DNA from: Prevotella disiens JCM 6334 = ATCC 29426
GTDB taxonomy: Bacteria; Bacteroidota; Bacteroidia; Bacteroidales; Bacteroidaceae
NCBI RefSeq assembly: GCF_000613345.1
Contig: NZ_BAIS01000030.1
Span: 1 to 32,186, forward strand
Reading direction: 5' to 3'
Length of the DNA: 32,186 bases
The notes beneath the pieces were generated by a model that was given only the letters and a program-made list of their open reading frames with translations, searched no databases and was not told the DNA's origin. Shown here piece by piece: positions 18,505 through 25,583 of the stretch (its first letter is position 1; every line of letters begins with the position of its first letter). The translations under genes were made by a program, and so were the position numbers.

Positions 18505-19587
18505 TTAATGGTTATTTTCCTTCAACGCAAGGTTGTAATTATAATATTTTGTATTCCCCGTAATGTCCTCAAGAACCTCTAAAAATGGTGGGAAATTTAC
18601 AACTTCGTGTTCGATAATGCCCCTTGTTTCAAGGATTTGCAGACCATTGTATGGCTCAATGAATGTATCAAGTTCGAAAAACTGTCCTTTCCAAATGAAT
18701 GTTTTACGCGTTTTCTTGATTTGTTGGCGGTATGGATCGGCTGAACGGAGCAACGATTTATAAAGATTATTGTCGATTTGACGTTCTGTTTCTACTTGTT
18801 CGTTGTTCGATAAAGTTTTCTTTGTCGTACGCACATTGACAGAAATACCATTGAGAATACGGCGGCGCAACCTTACTTCGTTGTTAGGTTCGGAAGTAAG
18901 ATAAGTTTGAATGATTTTGCTTTCTATCGCTTCTGGGATTTCTCCTGTCAGCTTTACGATGTACTTACGTTCTTTAATAGCTTGGCGAGGAATCTCTAAT
19001 ACATCAGAAATTTCTTGCAAAACACGTTCCAATTTTGTTTCAAACTTCTCATGATTATTGATGACACGCAAGCGAGAGTGTCCCGACCACGCATGAATAA
19101 CCTTCTTATCAAGTTCGCGAGCTAACTCCAATCCTTCGGTTCTTTCTTTGTTTGTAGCGGTGGTATAGAATTGTTCAGCCCCATCGGCAGCACTAACCAA
19201 GTGGAGTACTGCATCGTAACGCGACCGTAAAGCTTCAGTATTTGTACCTACCACCGCTGTAATTTCCTCCCAAAGTTCGGGTTTCATGTAGGCAGAAATA
19301 TCCATTGTTCCCCTATCGCAGACCATTAAAACAGGTTGCTTGATAGTTTCTGCCATGCGTTGGAATCTATCTTCCATTGCAATTTGCATCTCCAATGTAG
19401 CTTTTTCGCCTTCATAGAAGAACTGTTTGTTATCGGTAAGATAATCCATACCAGCTTGTAGAAACAAAGTTGGCAATTCTGGAATGATGAACACCTTATA
19501 TCCAATACTTGAAAAGTGTTCCATTATTTTCACCAATGCGGTTGTTTTACCTGCACATGGACCGCCTGTAAGTACAATTTTCTTCAT
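18505..19587 (-). CDS. P-loop ATPase (AAA_28/NadR-like) fused to a CYTH domain
   Basis: Two-domain protein of 360 residues. The N-terminal half is a small P-loop kinase-like fold with Walker A GGPCAGKTT (8-16) and CDRGTMD (90-96), resembling the AAA_28/NadR nucleotide-kinase group. From about residue 204 it becomes CYTH-like: the opening KERKYIVKL (205-213) recalls the E-x-E-R-K signature with the first Glu replaced, and RLRRR (239-243) matches the basic strand that grips triphosphates; acidic strands FELDTF and FLEVLEDIT follow. CYTH enzymes act on triphosphate-containing substrates, so a phosphoryl-transfer or hydrolase role is likely, but the substrate is unknown. I chose the ATG at 19587; an ATG at 19617 lies in the loop of the rplI terminator. 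Confidence 0.82.
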   Translation of the reverse strand: MKKIVLTGGPCAGKTTALVKIMEHFSSIGYKVFIIPELPTLFLQAGMDYLTDNKQFFYEGEKATLEMQIAMEDRFQRMAETIKQPVLMVCDRGTMDISAYMKPELWEEITAVVGTNTEALRSRYDAVLHLVSAADGAEQFYTTATNKERTEGLELARELDKKVIHAWSGHSRLRVINNHEKFETKLERVLQEISDVLEIPRQAIKERKYIVKLTGEIPEAIESKIIQTYLTSEPNNEVRLRRRILNGISVNVRTTKKTLSNNEQVETERQIDNNLYKSLLRSADPYRQQIKKTRKTFIWKGQFFELDTFIEPYNGLQILETRGIIEHEVVNFPPFLEVLEDITGNTKYYNYNLALKENNH

Positions 19588-19594
19588 GTAAAAT

Positions 19595-19628
19595 AAAAAA
19601 TCCCTTACACTTTTCATGGTGCAAGGGA
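19595..19628 (-). terminator. Terminator of the rpsF-rpsR-rplI operon
   Basis: On the minus strand a 10-bp stem (TCCCTTGCAC against GTGTAAGGGA, one G-U pair) is followed by six T's. It lies between the rplI stop and the next gene and decides that gene's start. Confidence 0.88.
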
Positions 19629-19685
19629 CATTTATAAGGGTTGTTATTTGTTCAATTTACAGAAATTCTCTTGCGAGAATTTGTG

Positions 19686-20225
19686 TTATTCAGCTGCTGG
19701 AGCTTCTTCTGTTGCTGCTGCTTCTTCAGCTGCTACAGGAGCTTCTTCAACTGTTTCAACTTCTTCAGCCTTTGGTTCTGGTTGATTTTCAGCAACAACA
19801 GTAACAGGCAACTTAAATTCTACGTCCTTGAAGAAGTGAATAACGGCTTCGAAAGTACCAACCTTCTTGATATCACGCATGGTGATAATCTTGCGGTCAA
19901 TTTCAATGCCCTTCTTTGCCAATTCTTCAGCAACAGTAGCTGTATTTACAGAGCCGTAAGTTACGCCAGTAGCAGAAACTTTAGCTGAGATTACCAATTC
20001 TACACCTTCCAATTGGGCAGCACGCTTTTCTGCTTCAGCCTTTTTAGCAGCAATCTTAGCAGCTTGTTGCTTGAGGTTTTCAGCCAATTGCTTCTTTGCA
20101 GAAGGAGATGCGATGATACCTTTACCTGTTGGAATGAGATAGTTACGACCATAGCCGCTCTTTACATTTACGATTTCGTTCTTGTAACCAAGACCGATAA
20201 TATCTTCTCTAAGTATAATTTCCAT
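19686..20225 (-). CDS. rplI: 50S ribosomal protein L9 with acidic tail
   Basis: L9 of the large ribosomal subunit, which bridges neighbouring ribosomes and influences frame maintenance. The N-terminal rRNA-binding domain (MEIILREDIIGLGYKNEIVNV, ending near 41), the long connecting helix (about 42-74, KKQLAENLKQQAAKIAAKK) and the C-terminal domain (to about 145) are all present. Residues 146-179 add a Glu/Ala-rich tail absent from the classical 149-residue protein. AAAAGGAGG is placed ahead of the ATG. It is the last gene of the S6-S18-L9 operon, with a terminator behind. Confidence 0.97.
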   Translation of the reverse strand: MEIILREDIIGLGYKNEIVNVKSGYGRNYLIPTGKGIIASPSAKKQLAENLKQQAAKIAAKKAEAEKRAAQLEGVELVISAKVSATGVTYGSVNTATVAEELAKKGIEIDRKIITMRDIKKVGTFEAVIHFFKDVEFKLPVTVVAENQPEPKAEEVETVEEAPVAAEEAAATEEAPAAE

Positions 20226-20242
20226 ATCTTTAGCCTCCTTTT

Positions 20243-20515
20243 TTATTTCATCAAATCGGTTACATATGGAAGCAATGCAATCTGGCGTGCGCGCTTAACA
20301 GCTTGTGCCACACGACGTTGATACTTCAAAGATGTTCCAGTAATACGACGTGGAAGGATTTTACCTTGCTCGTTCAAGAACTTTTTGAGGAATTCTCCGT
20401 CCTTGTAGTCGATGTACTTAATACCACTCTTCTTAAAACGACAATACTTCTTCTTCTTTGTATCGATAGAAGGTGCTGTCAAATAACGAATTTCTGACTT
20501 CTTTTGCTCTGCCAT
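20243..20515 (-). CDS. rpsR: 30S ribosomal protein S18
   Basis: Small-subunit protein that pairs with S6 on 16S rRNA. The 90 residues contain the typical basic core ([19 protein letters not shown], then [22 protein letters not shown]). It begins 2 nt after the rpsF stop and is preceded by an AGGAGG inside the end of rpsF. No ssb or priB is inserted between the two, as expected for this phylum. Confidence 0.97.
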   Translation of the reverse strand: MAEQKKSEIRYLTAPSIDTKKKKYCRFKKSGIKYIDYKDGEFLKKFLNEQGKILPRRITGTSLKYQRRVAQAVKRARQIALLPYVTDLMK

Positions 20516-20517
20516 GA

Positions 20518-20862
20518 TTAAGCCTCCTTTTTAGCTGCCCACTTAGCACGACGCTTTTCAGCATAAGCTGCTGAATATTTGTCTTGCTTAACGGTGATGT
20601 AACGAATAACTTTCTCGTCACGGCGGAAGCCTGTTTCGAGAGTGTTAATAACTGATGGTTCTGCGTTGAACTCTAACATTGCGTAGAAACCTGATGATTT
20701 CTTTTGAATGTTGTAAGCCAATTTTTTGAGTCCCCAAAGCTCTTCGTTCAAGATTTCAGCACCATTATCGGTAAGCAGAGTCTTGAATTTTGCGACCGCT
20801 TCCTTCATCTGTTCATCAGATAAAACGGGAGTCAAAATGAAAACGGTTTCGTATTGATTCAT
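20518..20862 (-). CDS. rpsF: 30S ribosomal protein S6
   Basis: Small-subunit protein S6, partner of S18. The 114-residue sequence shows the ferredoxin-like fold with [18 protein letters not shown] at the N-terminus, the central [18 protein letters not shown] and [15 protein letters not shown]. It heads the operon and is preceded by a near-perfect promoter and a leader of about 50 nt. I looked for the S6:S18-binding leader structure known from other phyla and could not identify it with confidence. Confidence 0.97.
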   Translation of the reverse strand: MNQYETVFILTPVLSDEQMKEAVAKFKTLLTDNGAEILNEELWGLKKLAYNIQKKSSGFYAMLEFNAEPSVINTLETGFRRDEKVIRYITVKQDKYSAAYAEKRRAKWAAKKEA

Positions 20863-20917
20863 ACTACGTTATATAAATTATTTATAAATATTATGCATCT
20901 CTTTTTGAAATGCGGTG

Positions 20918-20949
20918 CAAAAGTACTGTTTTTTTATGAAATAGCCAAA
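20918..20949 (-). promoter_or_regulatory. rpsF operon promoter
   Basis: Minus strand: TTTG at 20946-20949, exactly 20 nt, then TACTTTTG at 20918-20925. This matches the Bacteroidetes consensus in both boxes. It interlocks with a divergent promoter on the plus strand. Confidence 0.8.
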
Positions 20950-20966
20950 TCTTTTTAGTACTTTTG
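20935..20966 (+). promoter_or_regulatory. Divergent promoter for the 56-aa membrane protein
   Basis: Plus strand: TACTTTTG at 20959-20966, with a weak TATG -33 box at 20935-20938 after a 20-nt spacer. Each promoter's -33 box lies between the two -7 boxes, and the two -7 regions are the arms of a perfect 13-bp inverted repeat (20914-20926 and 20958-20970). Confidence 0.55.
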
Positions 20967-20972
20967 CACCTT

Positions 20973-21143
20973 ATGAAGGGATATATCAAATATTTAGGCT
21001 TATTTTGTGTGATGGTGGGGCTTATTCTTTTCGTCGTTCATCTATTGGCAAAAGTGCATGGCAATGGTTTGCTTTTCGCTGGATTGACATTGGTTATTGG
21101 TGGAACCGTTGCCCATGTTAAACTGCAAAAGCGTGATTTTTAA
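20973..21143 (+). CDS. Small hypothetical membrane protein (56 aa)
   Basis: Unannotated-looking small gene with ATG, 56 codons and TAA. The product starts MKGYIKYLG and has two hydrophobic segments (about 8-26 and 33-48) separated by a short polar loop (KVHGNG), ending in the basic KLQKRDF. I do not recognise a family with certainty; the style resembles small Bacteroidetes membrane proteins of unknown function. It has its own promoter, whose predicted start of transcription falls almost on the ATG, so the mRNA would be leaderless or nearly so; a second in-frame ATG at codon 14 would give a 43-aa version with a leader. A bidirectional terminator follows. Confidence 0.6.
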   Translation: MKGYIKYLGLFCVMVGLILFVVHLLAKVHGNGLLFAGLTLVIGGTVAHVKLQKRDF

Positions 21144-21172
21144 CGTATAATGGTTTAGGTTTTCTTCCACAA

Positions 21173-21206
21173 AAAAGCCTATTTGCATTGCTGCGAATAG
21201 GCTTTT
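21173..21206. terminator. Bidirectional terminator
   Basis: Stem AAAAGCCTATTTGC against GCGAATAGGCTTTT (one G-T pair), 6-nt loop, with A's on one side and T's on the other. It sits between the small plus-strand gene and the convergent rprY, and can serve both. Confidence 0.82.
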
Positions 21207-21244
21207 GGGGGTTCATATAAGTTTTTTCACCTTATATATTAGCT

Positions 21245-21952
21245 TTATTCTTCTTCTGGTACGATGAGTTTGTAGCCCTTACCATGGATATTGATGATTT
21301 CAATTTGGTCATCGGCTTTCAAATGTTTGCGCAATTTTGTAATGTAAACGTCCATTGAGCGTGCATTGAAGTAGTTGTCGTCAATCCAAATGGTCTTCAA
21401 AGCGTAATCGCGTTGTAGAATTTCGTTTGAATGTGCGCAAAGTAAGGCGAGCAATTCGTTTTCTTTTGTTGTAAGTTTTGTTGCCTTTTCTGGGTCGTTG
21501 TCGAGTGTAAGCAATTGCTTTTGTGTATCGAATGCGAAACGACCAATTTGATATAGTGTTGATTCTTTGCTCTTCTTTCCACGTACACGGCGAAGGATAG
21601 CTTCAATACGGAATACGAGTTCTTCCATTGAGAAAGGTTTGGTGATGTAGTCGTCTGCACCAATCTTAAATCCTGCCAAAATATCTTCTTTCAATTGCTT
21701 TGCTGTCAAGAAAATGATTGGGATTTCAGCGTTGGTCTGACGAATTTCTTGTGCCAATGTAAAGCCGTCTTTCTTTGGCATCATCACATCGAGAACACAG
21801 ATGTCGTACTTGTTCTTCAAGAATGTTTTGTATCCAATTTCGCCATCTGGGCAAAGGTCAGCTTGATAGTCTTTTGCTTGCAAATATTCACTCAATAGTG
21901 TTCCGAGATTCTCATCATCTTCGCACAATAAAATCTTGAAATTTTCTTCCAT
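21245..21952 (-). CDS. rprY: OmpR/PhoB-family response regulator RprY
   Basis: DNA-binding response regulator, very similar in design to RprY of Bacteroides fragilis. The receiver domain (about 5-118) has the acidic pocket Glu11-Asp12-Asp13, phosphoacceptor Asp55 (CVLDVMMPKKDG), Thr83 and Lys105 (YITKPF). A winged-helix domain follows (about 132-232), with LTTKENELLALLCAHSNE and the recognition helix near RSMDVYITKLRKHLK. The length, 235 aa, is normal. It is encoded 69 nt behind rprX on the same strand. RprXY-type systems have been linked to envelope and energy-metabolism control in Bacteroidales; its targets here are unknown. Confidence 0.93.
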   Translation of the reverse strand: MEENFKILLCEDDENLGTLLSEYLQAKDYQADLCPDGEIGYKTFLKNKYDICVLDVMMPKKDGFTLAQEIRQTNAEIPIIFLTAKQLKEDILAGFKIGADDYITKPFSMEELVFRIEAILRRVRGKKSKESTLYQIGRFAFDTQKQLLTLDNDPEKATKLTTKENELLALLCAHSNEILQRDYALKTIWIDDNYFNARSMDVYITKLRKHLKADDQIEIINIHGKGYKLIVPEEE

Positions 21953-22021
21953 ATCTTTTCTCCTTTTATTAGTTTGTTTCTATTTTATTTGTTTATTTCG
22001 TTTGTTCTTTTTGCTTGCAAA

Positions 22022-23572
22022 TTAGTCTTTATCGAGCAATACGGGCAGAATGATTGTAAATTTCGTTCCTTTTCCATATTCGCTATCTACTCTAATTTCG
22101 CCTTCGTGCAAGTCTACCATGCGTTTAACATAGGCTAATCCTAACCCAAACCCTTTGACATCGTGGCGGTTACCTGTATGTACACGATAGAATTTATCAA
22201 AGATTTTCTTCAAATTATCTTTCTTTATGCCTTGCCCTGTATCGCGTATGGTGAGATAAAGGTGTTCGTTTGTATTCCACGTTTTGAGGTAAACGTTCAA
22301 TGGTTGGTCTGCTTTGGCGTATTTTACTGCATTGTCCAACAGATTGAAGATGACGTTTTGGAAGTGCATTTCGTCCACATATATCATTGAATCTATGGCA
22401 GAAATTTCTGTAAACACCTTACCGCCAGTATGTTCAACACGCAGTGTAAACGAATTTGCAATGGTTTCTACCATTTCGTTAAGGTCTACATATTTCTTTT
22501 TAAGCACTGCTTTCTTTTGGTCGTACATACTCATTTGGAGTACTTTCTCTACCAAGAAGCGCAAGCGTTTAGCCTCATCGTTCACTACTCCGCCTAAGTG
22601 TTCTATCATTTTTGGCGACTTTGTCAAGCTTGAATCGTTCATCATTTGTGCTGCCAATGATATGCTTGCTATCGGTGTTTTCAGTTCGTGGGTCATATTA
22701 TTGATAAAGTCGTTCTTTATTTCAGAATATTTCTTTTGTCGGAAGATGATGACAATGGTGAAAATAAAGGTTACCAACAACACGAAAGTGAAGATGATGG
22801 ACGGAATCATGAAGCGTATACTTGAGAAAATATAGCTATTCATGTCTGGGAAATGCACTTTTACGACGCCCATTCTGTTTGGTGGGTCGTTGCGGAAAAG
22901 CACTTGTGAGTAGCTTACTTCATCGTTATTTTCAGCATAATCAGGGCATTTATAAACCACACGTCCGTCTTGTGTTAGCACAGAGAAGTGGTAAGGAATG
23001 TTGATACCATTGTTCATCATCTCTGCTTTTAAATCTTGGTCGAGTAGTTTGAAGTTAATTCGCTGATTCAAAGGTTTCTCTGATGCCGAATAAAGTATGT
23101 TGTAAACAACTTCTTCTAACAACGCTTTCTGATAAACGTACCGATTGCGCACCACTTCTTGCATCTTTCGCTTCGTGGCAGAAATGGTACTGCTGTCATT
23201 GCGGAGTATCATTGCTTTTGGCGTAAGCGACGGATTGTTTTGCAAAAGTTTCGATTGGAATGAAGAGTAAGGCTCAACGATGTCTAATTCAGTGTTAGAG
23301 GCTTGATGCGTTCCTGCTGTTACCTTCTTTTTTACATCTTCTTTCTTCTCGCTCTTTAATTCATTTTTATTCACGTCCTTCTCTAAAAAACGTAACGTTT
23401 CGTTCAACTCCATGTTTCGTGAAGCCTGATAGAGGGCGCGATTTACCGATTCGTCAAACTGCTCCTTTTTCATTTCTGCCATTTCCTCAATGTAATTGAG
23501 TTGTAGCAAAAGAAGGGCAAGGAACGAAAGTCCCATGATGACTGCAATTGTCCAAATCGTTTTTTTGTTCAT
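22022..23572 (-). CDS. rprX: Sensor histidine kinase RprX
   Basis: Membrane histidine kinase partnering RprY. Residues about 5-25 form a first membrane helix, then a periplasmic sensor region of about 225 residues with an Lys/Glu-rich segment near 60-85, a second helix (about 253-277), and the kinase core: H-box MTHELKTPIAS with His295, N-box FNLLDNAVKYAK, and G-boxes DTGQGIKKDN and KGFGLGLAYVKRM. I chose the ATG at 23572 (MNKKTIWTIAVIM, 516 aa); an upstream in-frame TTG at 23593 is unlikely. A TAACTTTG box about 65 nt upstream is the probable promoter. Confidence 0.93.
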   Translation of the reverse strand: MNKKTIWTIAVIMGLSFLALLLLQLNYIEEMAEMKKEQFDESVNRALYQASRNMELNETLRFLEKDVNKNELKSEKKEDVKKKVTAGTHQASNTELDIVEPYSSFQSKLLQNNPSLTPKAMILRNDSSTISATKRKMQEVVRNRYVYQKALLEEVVYNILYSASEKPLNQRINFKLLDQDLKAEMMNNGINIPYHFSVLTQDGRVVYKCPDYAENNDEVSYSQVLFRNDPPNRMGVVKVHFPDMNSYIFSSIRFMIPSIIFTFVLLVTFIFTIVIIFRQKKYSEIKNDFINNMTHELKTPIASISLAAQMMNDSSLTKSPKMIEHLGGVVNDEAKRLRFLVEKVLQMSMYDQKKAVLKKKYVDLNEMVETIANSFTLRVEHTGGKVFTEISAIDSMIYVDEMHFQNVIFNLLDNAVKYAKADQPLNVYLKTWNTNEHLYLTIRDTGQGIKKDNLKKIFDKFYRVHTGNRHDVKGFGLGLAYVKRMVDLHEGEIRVDSEYGKGTKFTIILPVLLDKD

Positions 23573-23637
23573 CTTCTTTTTTATTGATTGCAACCAATGT
23601 TAAATCGGTATGCGTTTTTGTTTGTTTTAACCAAAAG

Positions 23638-23645
23638 CAAAGTTA
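23638..23645 (-). promoter_or_regulatory. Probable rprXY promoter -7 box
   Basis: Minus strand TAACTTTGC, with ATTG about 21 nt upstream in a very AT-rich stretch. The remaining divergent gap up to mltG (23646-23847) is AT-rich with repeated TTAATTGAT-like words; I see no gene there. Confidence 0.5.
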
Positions 23646-23847
23646 CTAAAACTATTAATCAATTAACAATTAAAAGTTAATAATATTCATTCTATTTAGC
23701 TATATTAACTTAATTGATAAATGTTAATTGATAATTATTAATTAAAACAATTGAAATAACACTTTTGAACTACTATAAAAGATTTTAAAAACAGAAAAAA
23801 TACACTTTCTTTCATTCCTTTATGTGATGTGTTTGCAGCAAAATGTT

Positions 23848-23855
23848 TACCTTTG
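23848..23855 (+). promoter_or_regulatory. Probable mltG promoter -7 box
   Basis: TACCTTTG followed by CAG, 22 nt before the mltG ATG; a TTTG occurs 12 nt upstream, too close for the standard spacing, so the -33 box is uncertain. Confidence 0.45.
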
Positions 23856-23877
23856 CAGCCGTTAAAAAAGAAATAAC

Positions 23878-24911
23878 ATGACAAAGACAAAACGTAAGAA
23901 GAGTAATCATAAAGGCTTAAAAGTGGCAGGTGTTGTAGCCCTATTGGGGGGTATCATCGCTTATTTCTTTCTATTTTCTTCCATGTCAAAGACGGGTGAG
24001 AAAGAATATGTTTTTATTGACAACGACGATAACATTGATTCGGTTTATACAAAGTTGGAACATGTTTCAACAAAACATAGTTTGTGGACTTTCAAGCAGT
24101 TAGCAAAAGTTCTCGCTTACAAAAAGCATATTCGTTCAGGACGATATGCTGTGGGAAGTTCGGGCGCATTACAGACATTCAGAAACTTCCGCAACGGTAG
24201 TCAAGCCCCTGTAACGCTGACGATTAGGTCGGTTAGAACGTTGGGCGATTTGGCTGACGATATTTGCAAGAAGCTTATTTTCTCGCACAAAGACTTTATG
24301 AATGCAGTAACTTCGCCTGAAGTTTGTAAGAAATATGGCTATACGCCTGAAACCATTATTGGCATGTTTATCCCTAACACCTACGACTTTTATTGGGACA
24401 CTTCTGTTGATGAATTTCTTGAAAAGATGAGCAAAGAGGACAAGAAATTTTGGTCGTTCGAACGCACACAAAAGGCTGAGAGCAATGGGTTTAGTAAAGA
24501 AGAGGTCATGACATTGGCAAGTATTGTTGATGAAGAAACCGATAACGAGGGCGAAATGCCTAAAATTGCTGGTATGTACATCAATCGTTTACATAGAAAT
24601 ATGGCTTTACAAGCGACCCAACCGTGAAGTTTGCGTTAGGAAAGTTTGAAGCCCACCGCATTTATGTGAAGTGGTTGAGCTATGACAGTCCATACAATAC
24701 CTATAAATATAAAGGATTACCTCCTGGTCCGATTCGTATTCCATGCGTGGCAGCCATTGAAGCGGTGCTAAATTATGTACACCATAATTATATATATATG
24801 TGCGCAAAAGAGGATTTCAGCGGCACACACAATTTCGCAGAGACTTACGAAGAGCATAATATAAACGCTCAAAAATACGCTAAGGCCTTGACCGAGCGTG
24901 GCATAGAGTAA
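23878..24911 (+). CDS. mltG: Endolytic murein transglycosylase MltG (apparent -1 frameshift)
   Basis: Inner-membrane YceG-like enzyme that cleaves nascent peptidoglycan glycan strands and so sets their length. It has a basic N-terminus, one membrane helix (about 15-35), a LysM-like region and the catalytic domain with GMFIPNTYDFYW (162-173) and LASIVDEET (213-221), where Glu220 aligns with the catalytic Glu of E. coli MltG. The frame stops at 24627 after MALQAT; one extra G at about 24615 restores the strongly conserved LQADPTVKF and continues to 24911, including KGLPPGPIRIP. The repaired product is 344 residues, the normal length. A consensus error is the simplest reading. Confidence 0.92.
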
Positions 24912-24924
24912 ATATAAACGCAAA

Positions 24925-25368
24925 AAATGTAGGAAGTAAGTACTGTTTTTGCGAAAAATTAATTTTGTAGGGGCGTGATTTATCACGTTCCTCATAAGTT
25001 TAAGGCTTTATAAATCAAAAACTTGCTCATGAGGAACGTGATGAATCACGCCCCTACAACGTTCCCCATTAAGAAATGTAGGAAGTAAGTACTGTTTTTG
25101 CGAAAAATTAATTTTGTAGGGGCGTGATTTATCACGTTCCTAATAAGTTTAAGGGTTTATAAATCAAAAATTTGCTCATGAGGAACGTGATGAATCACGC
25201 CCCTACAACATTCCCCATTAAGAAATGTAGGAAGTAAGTACTGTTTTGCGAAAAAATAATTTTGTAGGGGCGTGATTCATCACGTTCCTCATAAGTTTAA
25301 GGCTTTATAAATCAAAAACTTGCTCATGAGGAACGTGATGAATCACGCCCCTACAACGTTCCCCATTT
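24925..25368. repeat. Three tandem 149-bp units, each an inverted pair of REP-like elements
   Basis: Units start at 24925, 25074 and 25223 and are nearly identical. Each contains a plus-oriented element (24966-24992, 25115-25141, 25263-25289), an internal segment with AAGTTTAAGG and TTTGCTCATG or its variant, and a minus-oriented element (25032-25058, 25181-25207, 25329-25355), followed by the linker GTTCCCCATT. Differences between units are few and mostly in linkers or in the hairpin loop. No coding potential is credible. The array begins just after mltG. Confidence 0.88.
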
Positions 25369-25392
25369 GGATAACCAAACTCTTACAAAAAT

Positions 25393-25451
25393 AAAACCCA
25401 CTGTTTTGAAGCATAAAACAGGCTGTTTTATGCTTCAAAACAGTGGGTTTT
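25393..25451. terminator. Long perfect hairpin, probable bidirectional terminator
   Basis: Perfect 28-bp inverted repeat with a 3-nt GGC loop; the outer ends read AAAACCCACTG and CAGTGGGTTTT, so either strand ends in T's. It lies between convergent mltG and trxB. The stem is much longer than a usual terminator, so it may have another origin. The next 130 bp up to the trxB stop hold no gene that I can recognise. Confidence 0.65.
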
Positions 25452-25583
25452 GCTATTTGGTATTTGAAGGGGGTAAATTGAGGAAAGGGATTTTCTGACA
25501 AATCAGACTTCATCGGACGAGGTGGACAAGTCTGCTTTTGACCAAATTATCGGTAGCCCTCCACCCTTTTTAAAAAGTTTAGC

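Noticed and set aside
20863..20913. S6:S18-binding RNA leader upstream of rpsF
   Set aside because: I looked for the conserved bulged stem in the leader and did not find a convincing match; the leader is short and AT-rich.
24925..25368. CRISPR array
   Set aside because: The 149-bp units repeat throughout without variable spacers, each contains inverted elements, and no cas genes are near.
25452..25583. Short coding remnant on the minus strand behind trxB (reading GGGLPIIWSKADLST)
   Set aside because: The stretch is open for only about 25 codons, has no start, and I could not tie it to a family; left as unassigned sequence.
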